Assembly: GCF_014205685.1 (NCBI RefSeq)
Contig: NZ_JACIIU010000018.1
Coordinates: 1-41,258, forward strand
Length of the DNA stretch: 41,258 bases
Reading direction: 5' to 3'
Source of the DNA: Paenochrobactrum gallinarii
GTDB lineage: Bacteria > Pseudomonadota > Alphaproteobacteria > Rhizobiales > Rhizobiaceae
In this document: positions 1 to 8,489 of the stretch, one piece after another
How the letters are laid out: every line of letters begins with the position of its first letter
How positions within the stretch are numbered: position 1 is the stretch's first letter
The notes under the pieces: model-generated
Told to the model about the DNA's origin: nothing
The model's database searches: none
The model's input: only the letters and a program-made list of their open reading frames with translations
Program-made: the position numbers and the translations under genes

Positions 1-2
1 CT

Positions 3-65
3 GCTGAGGCGTGGATTTATATCGCAAATATCCGCATGCTCACAAGGCGCATCGCAAGATCATGA
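3..65 (+). pseudogene. Probable C-terminal tail of a transposase (partial)
   Basis: The frame beginning at base 3 is open from the window edge and ends at TGA 63-65. It encodes about 20 residues ending in IRMLTRRIARS. An aromatic/hydrophobic stretch followed by IRxxxRRxA resembles the C-terminus of IS5/IS4-type DDE transposases. The match is short and made from memory of the family, and the rest of the gene is outside the window, so an unrelated protein is possible. There is no overlap or spacing that links it to the next gene, which starts 268 bases later. Confidence 0.35.
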
Positions 66-144
66 TAAAAATGAATTCTTTATGAGTCAGCCTCTAAGGG
101 CGCTTAAAAACGCGTAAATTTACGGTTTTACGTCATAGGTTTTG

Positions 145-174
145 TTGACATATTGATATATTAATATTTAAAAT
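145..174 (+). promoter_or_regulatory. Predicted promoter with overlapping GntR-type operator
   Basis: A TTGACA box (145-150) and a TAAAAT box (169-174) are spaced by 18 bases. The motif at 156-173, ATATATTAATATTTAAAA, fills the spacer and -10. The promoter of the GntR gene carries a close copy in reverse (3637-3655). Its position suggests repression of the two-gene operon by the GntR protein at 2893-3600. The motif is AT-rich, so chance similarity is a real concern. Confidence 0.45.
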
Positions 175-333
175 TAAGGTCGTGGAGTTGAGGGGGCGTA
201 TCATTTAGCTGATATCCTGCAGTCAATATTGACAGGTGATGCCGCAAGATCGGTGGGCGGATTGAAAGATGTTTAGTCGGCGCTGATTGTGATAATTAAA
301 AGCTGTATATAAATTTGGGCGGATTAGCATAAA

Positions 334-1815
334 ATGAATGAGACACATCCCCGTTTGTCAATGCAAGTTCTTGAGCAGTTACCGCAAGACGTTTTACGCC
401 CGACCTATGATCGAAAACAAATAAAAGCAGGTATTGTTCATCTTGGTATTGGTGCCTTTCATCGTGCGCATCAAGCTGTTTATACGGATGAAATTTTACA
501 GGCCGGCGCGCAGGAATGGGGCATAATTGGTGTGTCTTTGCGCAGTCCTGATACGCGTGATGCGCTTGCGCCCCAAGACGGCCTTTACACCATTACCGTG
601 CGTTCTGCGGTGCATGAACAAGTGCGGGTAATTGGCAGTGTTGTGCAATTATTGGTGGCGCCCGAAAATCCGCAAACTGTGATGGATGCACTGTGCGAGC
701 CTGAGATAAAAATTGTTTCTCTGACTATTACCGAAAAGGGATATTGCTACGCGCCAGCTACCGGCACGCTTGATGAAACTCATGCTGATGTTGTTCACGA
801 TTTGCAAGAGCACAATCATCCACGCTCTGCACTTGGCTTTATTGTGGAAGCGCTGCGCCGTCGCCGGCAAGCGGGCGTGGCACCATTCACGGTGCTTTCT
901 TGTGATAATCTGCCTTCAAATGGCGAAACGCTTAAGCGTGTTGTGACACGATTTGCGGCTCTGCGTGATCCTGAACTCGCTGAATATATTGCAGCACATG
1001 TGGCATTTCCGTCTACGATGGTTGATCGGATTGTGCCGGCTACAACAGATGCTGATCGCTCCGCTATTGTTGATGCAACCGGTGTGATTGATGCCTGGCC
1101 GATCATGACTGAGGCTTTTAGCCAATGGGTCGTTGAGGATCATTTTACCAGTGGACGCCCGAACTGGGAAATGGCGGGTGTTACTTTTGTGCAGGATGTT
1201 TCGGCTTTTGAACTGATGAAGCTTCGACTGTTAAATGGCAGCCATTCAACAATTGCATATCTTGGCTATTTGGCTGGTCATGAGACTGTTTCGGACGTCA
1301 TGGCGGCGGAAGGTTTTGCGCGTTTTATACGCGAAATGATGGATGAAGAGATCAGCTCTACTTTGCCAAAACTTCCGGATTTCGATCTCGACCATTATAA
1401 AGATCAGCTGATTGAGCGGTTTAGAAATTCGTCACTCAAGCATCGGACATGGCAGATTGCTATGGATGGCAGTCAAAAATTACCGCAGCGCTTGTTGGGT
1501 ACTATTCGCGAACGATTGGCTGAAGGGCAGTCTATTGATCGCTTATCGATAGGGGTTGCAGGCTGGATGCGTTATGCGACTGGATGGGATGAAAAAGGCG
1601 CAGCTATTGATGTGCGCGATCCGTTGGTTCAGGAAATTCAGGCCCGGATTGCGGGGCAGAAAACGGCAGCGGAACTCGTTGCAGCCTATTGCTCGATCGA
1701 AGAAATTTTCCCTCGTGATCTGGCTGGCAATCAAGTCTTTCGGGCTTGTGTAGAGCGCGCGCTGCAAAGCTTGCTGGAAATTGGTGCAGCGCGATCTGTG
1801 GCACAGTTTAAGTAA
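334..1815 (+). CDS. Mannitol dehydrogenase family oxidoreductase (fructuronate reductase-like)
   Basis: A 493-residue NAD(P)-dependent polyol/uronate dehydrogenase of the long-chain mannitol dehydrogenase family, expected in the cytosol. The N-terminal Rossmann region carries the family sequence GIVHLGIGAFHRAHQAVY (about residues 33-50). The catalytic signature K-x4-N-x2-H is seen in KLRLLNGSH near residue 300. Family members interconvert D-mannitol/D-fructose, D-arabinitol/D-xylulose or D-mannonate/D-fructuronate. The next gene (Gfo/Idh/MocA) and a convergent GntR/FCD regulator are typical of hexuronate operons, so fructuronate or tagaturonate reductase is favoured, but the substrate cannot be read from sequence. 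Length is normal for the family. ATG 334 has only a weak ribosome binding site. A paralogue lies at 18617-20089. Confidence 0.85.
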   Translation: MNETHPRLSMQVLEQLPQDVLRPTYDRKQIKAGIVHLGIGAFHRAHQAVYTDEILQAGAQEWGIIGVSLRSPDTRDALAPQDGLYTITVRSAVHEQVRVIGSVVQLLVAPENPQTVMDALCEPEIKIVSLTITEKGYCYAPATGTLDETHADVVHDLQEHNHPRSALGFIVEALRRRRQAGVAPFTVLSCDNLPSNGETLKRVVTRFAALRDPELAEYIAAHVAFPSTMVDRIVPATTDADRSAIVDATGVIDAWPIMTEAFSQWVVEDHFTSGRPNWEMAGVTFVQDVSAFELMKLRLLNGSHSTIAYLGYLAGHETVSDVMAAEGFARFIREMMDEEISSTLPKLPDFDLDHYKDQLIERFRNSSLKHRTWQIAMDGSQKLPQRLLGTIRERLAEGQSIDRLSIGVAGWMRYATGWDEKGAAIDVRDPLVQEIQARIAGQKTAAELVAAYCSIEEIFPRDLAGNQVFRACVERALQSLLEIGAARSVAQFK

Positions 1816-1851
1816 GAATAAGGTTCTGTGTTTGCTCTGGGAGGAGTGGCT

Positions 1852-2892
1852 GTGGCAGAGATTAAAAAAGCGGTCATCATTGGTGTGGGCATGGTGGCGC
1901 AAACGCATCTGGATGCGATTGCTGCTTCTGATACAGTCAACTTGCATGGGGTTTTAAGCCGCCATTATGAGCGGTCAAAAAGCTTTCATGAAGGGGCGGA
2001 AAGGCAACTTGGGGTTCGCCTGCGTCATTATCATGATGTGGAAGAAATCGCGGCCGATCCGGCCGTGGATTTTGTAATTGTTTTAACCCCGCCGAATGTG
2101 CGTGAAGAAATTATTGCTCCCTTAGCAAGGGCGGGTAAGCATATTTTGCTGGAAAAGCCAGTTGCCAGAAATACCCATGAAGCAAAGATGATTGTAGATC
2201 TGTGTCAGGATCATGATGTTTCTTTAGGTATTGTTTTTCAATTGCGTATGCGAGCTGCTTATCAAAGCGCGGTGCAACTGGTGGCTGGCAGCAAGCTTGG
2301 CGCTTTAGGAATATGCGAAATTTCAGTGCCATGGTGGCGGCCGCAAACATATTATGACGAGCCTGGACGCGGCACTTATGGGCGCGATGGCGGCGGCGTA
2401 TTGCTGACGCAGGCAATTCATACTATCGATATGGCTTTGAGTTTGACGGGGCCTGCCAAATCGGTTCAGGCCATGGCTGTTACCTCACGGTTTCATCAGA
2501 TGGAGGCCGAGGATTTTGTTACAGCGGGTATTGAGTTTGCCTCAGGTGCTGTGGGCTCATTCATGGCTTCAACGGCGAGTTATCCGGGCAATACGGAAAC
2601 AATTTCACTTTATTATGAGAAGGCAACTTTACGCCTTTCATCCGGTAAACTTGATATTATCTGGCGGGATGGCCGTACTGAAACAATAGCAAGCGAAGAA
2701 CTCTCTGGCTCTGGTGCGAATCCGATGGCTTTTTCGCATAGTTTGCATCAGGCAATCATTGAAGATTTTGCCGAAGCTTTGATAAGGAAGCGCAAACCAG
2801 CCATCAGTGGTGAAGAGGCATTACAGGCGCATGCTTTGATTGATGCGATGTTGCAATCCGCAAAATCCGGCAAGAAAGAAGCCGTTTTATAA
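1852..2892 (+). CDS. Gfo/Idh/MocA family oxidoreductase
   Basis: A cytosolic NAD(P)-dependent sugar/inositol-type dehydrogenase of 346 residues. The N-terminal Rossmann fold is marked by VIIGVGMVAQTHLDAI, and the family's conserved EKP motif is seen in LLEKPVARN. The C-terminal half fits the usual alpha/beta substrate domain. The GTG at 1852 is chosen because a strong GGGAGGAG lies at 1839-1846 in front of it. An upstream in-frame GTG at 1828 would place that sequence inside the gene. It follows the mannitol-dehydrogenase-family gene by 36 bases and is probably cotranscribed. Its stop abuts the stop of the convergent GntR gene. The exact substrate is unknown; a sugar acid or its keto form is likely from context. 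Confidence 0.85.
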   Translation: MAEIKKAVIIGVGMVAQTHLDAIAASDTVNLHGVLSRHYERSKSFHEGAERQLGVRLRHYHDVEEIAADPAVDFVIVLTPPNVREEIIAPLARAGKHILLEKPVARNTHEAKMIVDLCQDHDVSLGIVFQLRMRAAYQSAVQLVAGSKLGALGICEISVPWWRPQTYYDEPGRGTYGRDGGGVLLTQAIHTIDMALSLTGPAKSVQAMAVTSRFHQMEAEDFVTAGIEFASGAVGSFMASTASYPGNTETISLYYEKATLRLSSGKLDIIWRDGRTETIASEELSGSGANPMAFSHSLHQAIIEDFAEALIRKRKPAISGEEALQAHALIDAMLQSAKSGKKEAVL

Positions 2893-3600
2893 TCAGACAA
2901 AATAATCCGGCCGGCTTTTGCGCAACTCGTCAATATCCGGTAAAACAGCGCTCAAGTGTTGTTTCATGGCTTTGACTGCTTCAGCTGTATCTTTTGCGGC
3001 GATAGCATCGCGGATGTGTTTATGCTCGCGCACAACCTGATCCATGCGACCAAGTACAGGCACGGTCATGCGTCGCGCACGATCGATCTGAATCTTTACC
3101 AGTTTCAAATGTTGCCAGATACCGGGAAAGCCGGATATCTCGGCGATCGCTTCATGAAACTGATCGTCCGCTTCGTGAAAGAGATCTAATTTGCTGCGCT
3201 TGGCGTGAAATTCTTGCAATTCAATCAGTTCATCGAGCTTGCTGATTGCTTCTTTTGTTGCGGCATGCGCTGCATATTCAGCCGTTGTGCCTTCTAAGGC
3301 TTGTCGTATTACGACGGCTTCAGGTATGCGGTCGACAGGAATTCGAGCCACAAATGTGCCGGATTGCGGGAAAATATCGACCAAGCCTTCTTCACTCAAA
3401 CGGATAAGAGCCTCCCGAACCGGCGTGCGGCTGACCCCGAAATGATCAATAAAGGTTTTTTCATTGAGGGCTGTACCGGGCAGAAGTTTCATAGCGATGA
3501 TGTCTGCCTGCAATGCCCTGTAAATAAGCTTGGCGGCAGTTTCACGGACAGCCCGACGCTTTGGTTGCTCTGTTTGAGCAAATATCGGTTGCGAGCTCAC
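2893..3600 (-). CDS. GntR family transcriptional regulator, FCD (FadR/VanR) type
   Basis: A 235-residue regulator. The N-terminal winged HTH (about residues 20-90) shows the GntR pattern, with LPGTALNEKTFIDHFGVSRT and PVREALIRLSEEGLV. The C-terminal helical FCD ligand domain (about 95-220) contains the metal/ligand-type histidines in FHEAI and in the HKHIRDAI segment. This subfamily usually senses organic acids or sugar acids. It is convergent with and directly abuts the Gfo/Idh gene, the expected place for a local regulator. It probably represses the operon at 334-2892 and its own gene through similar motifs at 156-173 and 3637-3655. Confidence 0.9.
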   Translation of the reverse strand: MSSQPIFAQTEQPKRRAVRETAAKLIYRALQADIIAMKLLPGTALNEKTFIDHFGVSRTPVREALIRLSEEGLVDIFPQSGTFVARIPVDRIPEAVVIRQALEGTTAEYAAHAATKEAISKLDELIELQEFHAKRSKLDLFHEADDQFHEAIAEISGFPGIWQHLKLVKIQIDRARRMTVPVLGRMDQVVREHKHIRDAIAAKDTAEAVKAMKQHLSAVLPDIDELRKSRPDYFV

Positions 3601-3636
3601 TGCTGTTTCCTACTGAAATTACTTTGTAAATCTTAG

Positions 3637-3655
3637 TTTTGAAATATTAGTATAT
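3637..3655 (-). promoter_or_regulatory. Predicted GntR operator in its own promoter
   Basis: Read on the minus strand this is ATATACTAATATTTCAAAA. It agrees at 16 of 19 positions with 156-174, upstream of the dehydrogenase operon. It covers a TATACT -10 candidate (3649-3654), consistent with autoregulation. This is inferred from similarity and position alone. Confidence 0.4.
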
Positions 3656-3754
3656 TGTTTTTTGGTATTCGCCAAGCATGGAAGAAAAACGCGCTGATGC
3701 GCGGCTCAGAAGTAAAGTGCAGGCAGCAAAATAATGACTTTTAAAATAATTGAA

Positions 3755-3787
3755 TGAGGGCTGATGCAATTTGAGTATCAGCCCTCA
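3755..3787 (-). terminator. Terminator of the NMT1-type ABC operon
   Basis: An 11-bp perfect stem (3755-3765 with 3777-3787) and an 11-base loop lie just beyond the ATPase stop at 3801. On the minus strand the stem is followed by an AT-rich run ending in TTTT. It also isolates the operon from the GntR gene. Confidence 0.75.
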
Positions 3788-3800
3788 ATCTATTCTGTCG

Positions 3801-4598
3801 TTAGTTCATGCCTAATTGCTTGTAGACACGCTGGACATATTGTCCGAACGGCTCGGTCAGTTTGACGTCTAATGTGCGCGGCGCAGGCAAATCGATTTTA
3901 AAATAATCTGCCATGCGGGCAGGGCCAGCACTTAGGACTGCGCAATGCGAGCCTAAGAAAATGGCTTCCTGAATACCGTGGGTGACGAAGACAAAAGTTT
4001 TCTTGCTCTCTTGCCAGATCCGCAGCATTTCAAGGTTCATTTTTTCCCGCGTTATCGCATCCAATGCACCAAACGGCTCATCCATCAAAACGAGTTTAGG
4101 ATCATGGATTAATGAGCGTGCAATGGCTGCGCGCTGCTGCATGCCGCCGGAAAGCTCGTACGGATATTTATCCGTTGCATGACCAAGGCCAACCATATGT
4201 AAAAGGTCTTTGGCACGCTCTCTGGCAGCCTTTTTTGGTAAGCCTAAAATCTGTGCAGGCAGAATAACATTTTCAGCAATGGTACGCCATTTTAGCAGCA
4301 AAGGCTGCTGAAAAACCATGCCGATATCTGTGCCGTCAAAATCGGTTTTTGTACCGTCACCAATGGTAACGGTGCCACCGCTTTCTTTATGCAAACCGGC
4401 CAGAATTTTAAGCACAGTGGTTTTGCCGCAACCGGATGGGCCGACGACGGACAAGAGATCGCCTTCATTGATCTCAAGTGTCACATCGGAGACTGCAACG
4501 GATTCTTTGTTGCCGGTATGATAGGTTTTACGCACATTTTGCAAGCGGATCAGCGGTGTCGGCGCAACGGTGCTTTGCTGTGTTGAAAGACTGTTCAT
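3801..4598 (-). CDS. ABC transporter ATP-binding protein, nitrate/taurine/HMP (SsuB/ThiZ) type
   Basis: A 265-residue cytoplasmic ATPase that powers the importer with the permease at 7582-8394 and the binding protein at 9319-10314. Walker A is GPSGCGKTT (about residues 50-58), the signature is LSGGMQQR, and Walker B is LVLMDEPFGALD. An H-loop histidine is seen in VTHGIQEA. The start at 4598 is chosen because its ATG overlaps the stop of the preceding gene (ATGA) and AAAGGTGG precedes it. An in-frame GTG at 4607 is less likely. It is the last gene of a five-gene overlapping operon. Family members import taurine, sulfonates, nitrate, or pyrimidine thiamine precursors. Confidence 0.88.
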   Translation of the reverse strand: MNSLSTQQSTVAPTPLIRLQNVRKTYHTGNKESVAVSDVTLEINEGDLLSVVGPSGCGKTTVLKILAGLHKESGGTVTIGDGTKTDFDGTDIGMVFQQPLLLKWRTIAENVILPAQILGLPKKAARERAKDLLHMVGLGHATDKYPYELSGGMQQRAAIARSLIHDPKLVLMDEPFGALDAITREKMNLEMLRIWQESKKTFVFVTHGIQEAIFLGSHCAVLSAGPARMADYFKIDLPAPRTLDVKLTEPFGQYVQRVYKQLGMN

Positions 4599-5659
4599 GC
4601 GAGCCACCTTTCGCGATTAGCTGCAACGAATTCATCATCATTCAGATCAGGATGTGCCTGATAAACACGGGAGATTTCTTCTGCCTGACCTTTGGAAAGG
4701 CCTTCCTCAGGATCAAGACACCAGATGCCTTCCAGCAAGCCTTGGCGGCGTAAAACTTCATGACAGCCAGCAATACAGCCATGAAAATTATTGGCGACAT
4801 CAAAAAAGGCTGCATTGCAATCGGTTACTTTTGCATCCAGCGCAAGCAGTGACTGGGACACAGGTTTGTTGTCGGCTGTTTCTGAGTGAATGCGTTCAAG
4901 CAATTCTACCGCGCGTTTTGTCCAGACTGACCAGTGACCAAGCAAGCCGCCTTTGAAACAGAGTGTGACCGCTTCATCGCCACGTGCAAGGGTGAAAGGC
5001 AGTGTCAGATCAGCAACGATATGGTCGTCATTGCCGGTATAAAGGGTGATCTTGTTTTCGGCCTTAGCTTTGACAATACCGCGCAGCACATCCAATGTGC
5101 GATAGCGATGAAACGGCGCTACTTTAATCGCGATAGCATTGTCGATTTGTGCAAATTCGCACCAGAAATCTTCATCCAGAATAATGCCGCCAACCGAGGT
5201 TTGCATGTAAAAACCAATGACAGGAATTTCTTCCGCAATGGTTTTGCAATGCTGGATCAGTTCTGCACTTGTCTGGCCTTTTAGCGCGCCCATGCTGATA
5301 AGAGCGGCGTGATAGCCAAGTTCACGGGCAATTTTAGCCTCATTGCGAGCTTGCGCGGTCTGGCCTGCAACACCTGCAATCATAGCAAGCGGACGATCTG
5401 TCCATGCGCGACTGTCTTCAATTGCAGCCTTGAGCACCGGTTCGTATAAGCCATTGTCACGAATGGCGAATTGCGTGGTGTGCACGCCAACCGCCAGACC
5501 ACCGACACCGGCATCCATATAATAACGTGTCAAAGCGCGTTGACGTTTGCGGTCAAAATTGCGGTTCTCATCAAGTGCGAGCGGATGCGCCGGAATAACC
5601 GCGCCGCGGCGTATAATATTGAGAACATTTTCAGGCAGTTGTGTGTAGTGTAATCCCAT
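4595..5659 (-). CDS. DapA-family (dihydrodipicolinate synthase/N-acetylneuraminate lyase) aldolase
   Basis: A 354-residue TIM-barrel class I aldolase or dehydratase, cytosolic. The Schiff-base lysine is visible in AIAIKVAPF, the catalytic tyrosine in GFYMQTSVGG, and a Thr-Thr pair in GVHTTQF at the position of the DapA carboxylate-binding motif. It is longer than typical DapA (about 290), with the extra length at the C-terminus. The start at 5659 has AAGGAG about 9 bases upstream; the longer frame to 5845 runs through the next intergenic gap and is not supported. Members of this family cleave or condense 2-keto acids. A biosynthetic DapA is unlikely, given the operon with an importer. The substrate is unknown. 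Confidence 0.85.
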   Translation of the reverse strand: MGLHYTQLPENVLNIIRRGAVIPAHPLALDENRNFDRKRQRALTRYYMDAGVGGLAVGVHTTQFAIRDNGLYEPVLKAAIEDSRAWTDRPLAMIAGVAGQTAQARNEAKIARELGYHAALISMGALKGQTSAELIQHCKTIAEEIPVIGFYMQTSVGGIILDEDFWCEFAQIDNAIAIKVAPFHRYRTLDVLRGIVKAKAENKITLYTGNDDHIVADLTLPFTLARGDEAVTLCFKGGLLGHWSVWTKRAVELLERIHSETADNKPVSQSLLALDAKVTDCNAAFFDVANNFHGCIAGCHEVLRRQGLLEGIWCLDPEEGLSKGQAEEISRVYQAHPDLNDDEFVAANRERWLA

Positions 5660-5706
5660 TTTCCTGAACTCCTTACGCCCCTTTGATTTGTTTATAATCA
5701 GGCGCT

Positions 5707-6531
5707 CTACCCAAATTCCGGCCCTGCAATGGCAAGTGTCTGGTATTGTGTTTGTTGAAATTGATGTGAGCCTTTTTGCATCCGCAAAAATGGCCGTTGT
5801 TTGGTAAATCCGAGTTGCACCAGACGTTGTGCAATGCTTGCACAATCGTCCACCAGATCAATGAAGACAGCGCCTGATAATTGTTTGATCAGGGCTTCGA
5901 TGCACTCCAATGCTTCGGCTTCATCGCGGCCGATAACCGGCCCTATCTGCCATGCCAGGCGCCCGTCACGGACAAAGCATGTTGTTGATGCGTTGGCGCT
6001 TGTTACAACTGGATAACGCTTGTTAAAGTTCTCCAGCACAAAGCTTCTGTCAGCACCAAAGGCAAGGTTTGCTTGGTCTGCAGCATTGTGAGAGATGGTC
6101 TGGCTTAAGGTTTCTGATGCTAAGCCTATGCCAGAACCTTGCCAGCGCGTGATTTTGAGCGAAGGCACAAAACCGAGTGCGCGATAGATCGGTTCGCCAG
6201 CCGGTGTTGCATCCAAAAAGGCAGTGCGGTTTCGTGCTACAGTCCATTGCAGGCAATGTTTTAATAAGCCCGTACCATAGCCACGCCCGCGCCATTCTGC
6301 TTTCGTGAGAACCATGCTGATCCATGCAATATCATCGCCATAGGGGATGATAGCTGCACTGGCGGCGAGTTGTTCCGGCGTTGCAAAAACGCCAAAAACA
6401 ACCCCGTTCCGGAAAAACAGTTCCCAATCTTGTTCAGTCTGGTTCCAGCCTGCTTGCGTTGAAAGCAAACAGGCTTGTTCCATGTCTTTTTCAGACAGCC
6501 GAACAATATTGAAAGCGTCAGTAGGTGCCAT
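5707..6531 (-). CDS. GNAT N-acetyltransferase, two-part (GNAT plus YitH/HolE-type C-terminal domain)
   Basis: A 274-residue cytosolic acyl-CoA-dependent acyltransferase. The N-terminal GNAT fold (about residues 8-135) has the acetyl-CoA loop in WRGRGYGTGLL, followed by FLDATPAGEPIYRALGFVP, a conserved turn in this group. The C-terminal half (about 140-260) resembles the extra domain seen in YitH/HolE acetyltransferases. It overlaps the end of the upstream oxidoreductase gene by 14 bases, so it belongs to the same transcript. It probably acetylates an amine in the imported compound or a pathway intermediate; the acceptor cannot be inferred. Confidence 0.8.
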   Translation of the reverse strand: MAPTDAFNIVRLSEKDMEQACLLSTQAGWNQTEQDWELFFRNGVVFGVFATPEQLAASAAIIPYGDDIAWISMVLTKAEWRGRGYGTGLLKHCLQWTVARNRTAFLDATPAGEPIYRALGFVPSLKITRWQGSGIGLASETLSQTISHNAADQANLAFGADRSFVLENFNKRYPVVTSANASTTCFVRDGRLAWQIGPVIGRDEAEALECIEALIKQLSGAVFIDLVDDCASIAQRLVQLGFTKQRPFLRMQKGSHQFQQTQYQTLAIAGPEFG

Positions 6532-7585
6532 CGCGTGCCTCGAAATGCGTCGGCTTGTTATGCGACGGCATCTGCGCCATGACCCAGTCTGCTGTCCATT
6601 GCATCATCTGGCCGAGAGAAACAACCGGATAACCGAAAAGACGGTTGGAGAGTGTCGCATTGGAAAGCCATACTTTGTCGGCTTCCTCACCGGTGATGAC
6701 AACTTCTTTACCCATCATGCGGGCAAATTCATTGGCAAGCCAGCGAACGGAAATTGTTTCAGGGCCAGTCACATTAATCGGTGATGTTGGCACTGTGGCC
6801 TGAAGCAGGCAACGCAAGGCAATCGCATTGGCATCACCCTGCCAGATGACATTCGCGTGTCCCATGGTGACATCCACCGGCAAGCCATCGCGGACTTTAA
6901 CGGCGACGTCATGCAAAACGCCATAGCGAAGATCAATTGCATAATTCAGGCGGTAAAGAATGCCCGGTGTTTGATGGGTCTGCGAGAAATGTTCCAGCAA
7001 ACGCTCGCGACCGATGCAGGATTGTGCATATTCGCCCGGAGGGTTCAGCGGTGAATTTTCATTGCTGCCCATGCTGTCGGTGGCAACAAATTCATAAACG
7101 CAACCGGTGGAAAAAGCGACAATGCGTGACTGATGGAAAACTTCTGCAACCAGTGCCGGCATCAGCGTGTTGGTTGCCCAAGTGGCAGCCTGATCACCGC
7201 TGGAGCCAAATTTGCGCCCTGCCATGAAGATGATGTTTTTGATTTTCGGCAGCTTTGCCAAGGCATCGCGATCCAGCATATCGCAGGCAATTGTTTCAAT
7301 GCCGTGCATTTCCAGCTGTTCGCGCGCCGCAGGGTCGCTAAAGCGCGCAACTGCAACGATGCGCTTTTCCGGTGCCGCATTTTTGGCAAGACGTGCAAGC
7401 GATGGTCCCATTTTGCCGGATGCGCCAAGGATCATGATATCGCCGTCCAGTTTGCGCATATCATCAATCAGAGCTTGTGTCGGCAGTGACAAGAATGTTT
7501 CGAGTTCATCGGTGGAGGTAAAGCCAGCAGGATGGTTGCTTTGATCCAGCATTGTAATGTTATTTGGTGATGAAAGCATTGTCAT
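6518..7585 (-). CDS. NAD(P)-dependent epimerase/dehydratase-family oxidoreductase
   Basis: A 355-residue extended short-chain dehydrogenase-like protein. A Rossmann dinucleotide site is visible in MILGASGKMGPSLARLA (about residues 51-67). A serine/threonine segment (VAFSTGCVYEF) and a later tyrosine in GEYAQSCIGRERLLE fit the SDR active site, although the usual YxxxK is altered to YAQSC, so catalysis may differ. It overlaps the permease stop by ATGA at its start and the GNAT gene at its end, giving tight translational coupling. It is likely a dehydrogenase or isomerase in the degradation of the transported substrate. Confidence 0.78.
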   Translation of the reverse strand: MTMLSSPNNITMLDQSNHPAGFTSTDELETFLSLPTQALIDDMRKLDGDIMILGASGKMGPSLARLAKNAAPEKRIVAVARFSDPAAREQLEMHGIETIACDMLDRDALAKLPKIKNIIFMAGRKFGSSGDQAATWATNTLMPALVAEVFHQSRIVAFSTGCVYEFVATDSMGSNENSPLNPPGEYAQSCIGRERLLEHFSQTHQTPGILYRLNYAIDLRYGVLHDVAVKVRDGLPVDVTMGHANVIWQGDANAIALRCLLQATVPTSPINVTGPETISVRWLANEFARMMGKEVVITGEEADKVWLSNATLSNRLFGYPVVSLGQMMQWTADWVMAQMPSHNKPTHFEARDGTY

Positions 7586-8394
7586 GATTTTCTCGCATCT
7601 TGTGGGACGATCATATGCTCAAGCAGCAGCACTGCGAGATAAAGCAGCATGCCAATAAGCGTGATAAGGGTGACGGCCATAAACATTGCCGGTGTATCGA
7701 GAGAGGCTTGCACCTGGATCATCAGGTAAGCCAGACCGCGGTCGGAAGCGATAAATTCGCCCACCACTGCACCGGCAACAGCCAGAATGGTTGCAACCTT
7801 CATACCGGAGAAAATGAAAGGCATGGCACCAGGTAATTGGATATAGATAAATTGCTGCCATTTGGTGCCGCGGAGCGAGTTCACCAAATCAAGAAGGTCA
7901 GGCTCAATTTCACGCAAGCCCCTGATTGTAGTCAGCAAAATAGGGAAATAGCAGAGTGAGAAAGTAATAAGGATATTGGTGCTGATACCGTAGCTGAACC
8001 AGACGATCACCAAAGGGCCAAGTGCCACTTTCGGGATCATGTTCAGGGTGATCAGCAGCGGAAAAGCAAGCGTTGTCAGCCATTTTGACCATGAAAACAG
8101 CAGGGCTGTTGCAATGCCTAATATGATGGCAAGCAGATAGCCACCCAAAATTTCACTTGCCGTAACCCAGCTATTGTTGAGCCAGTCATATTTGGCCACT
8201 GTAATTGTCGCAATGACATCACTTGGTGCAGGCAAAACATAGCGCGGCACTTCCAACCAGCGAACACCGAACTCCCAAAACAAGAGTGCTGCCACATGCA
8301 TGGCAATTGCGATAGCGCGATTTTTATTGGTCTCGCGGCGCTGCAGCCGGATCAGTTCATTTTGTTCGCTGCCGGAATCAATTGCTTCGGCCAT
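7582..8394 (-). CDS. ABC transporter permease, SsuC/ThiX type
   Basis: A 270-residue inner-membrane permease. About six hydrophobic helices are seen from residue 28 onward. The BPD_transp_1 coupling loop (EAA-type) is represented by the region around LRGTKWQQFIYIQLPGAMPF (about residues 158-177). ATG 8394 is preceded by GGGGGAG. It is the first gene of the minus-strand operon that ends with the ATPase. A predicted TetR operator lies 56 bases upstream (8450-8467). It works with the binding protein encoded divergently at 9319-10314. Confidence 0.9.
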   Translation of the reverse strand: MAEAIDSGSEQNELIRLQRRETNKNRAIAIAMHVAALLFWEFGVRWLEVPRYVLPAPSDVIATITVAKYDWLNNSWVTASEILGGYLLAIILGIATALLFSWSKWLTTLAFPLLITLNMIPKVALGPLVIVWFSYGISTNILITFSLCYFPILLTTIRGLREIEPDLLDLVNSLRGTKWQQFIYIQLPGAMPFIFSGMKVATILAVAGAVVGEFIASDRGLAYLMIQVQASLDTPAMFMAVTLITLIGMLLYLAVLLLEHMIVPQDARKS

Positions 8395-8449
8395 TTGTTA
8401 CTCCCCCTGAGTTCCCGATTTAAAGTAAACCGCGCTTTCAGAGGAATGT

Positions 8450-8467
8450 CAACCAACCGGTTGGTTG
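8450..8467. promoter_or_regulatory. Predicted TetR operator 1 (importer operon)
   Basis: The 18-mer CAACCAACCGGTTGGTTG is a perfect palindrome, extended to 20 bases at 8449-8468. It sits between tetR and the first operon gene. A second copy with two mismatches lies on the other side of tetR (9152-9169). TetR-family repressors normally bind such palindromes near their own genes. Confidence 0.8.
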
Positions 8468-8489
8468 ATTATTATCAGGTGGTATAATG

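Noticed and set aside
4598..4607. Start of the SsuB-type ATPase at GTG 4607
   Set aside because: ATG 4598 overlaps the preceding stop as ATGA and has the better-spaced ribosome binding site.
5660..5845. N-terminal extension of the DapA-like protein
   Set aside because: It is unlike the family, crosses the gap and the GNAT gene end, and a good ribosome binding site supports the start at 5659.
7619..7861. Opposite-frame and alternative-frame ORFs inside the permease and other genes
   Set aside because: They lie wholly within well-supported genes, lack ribosome binding sites and show no recognisable families.
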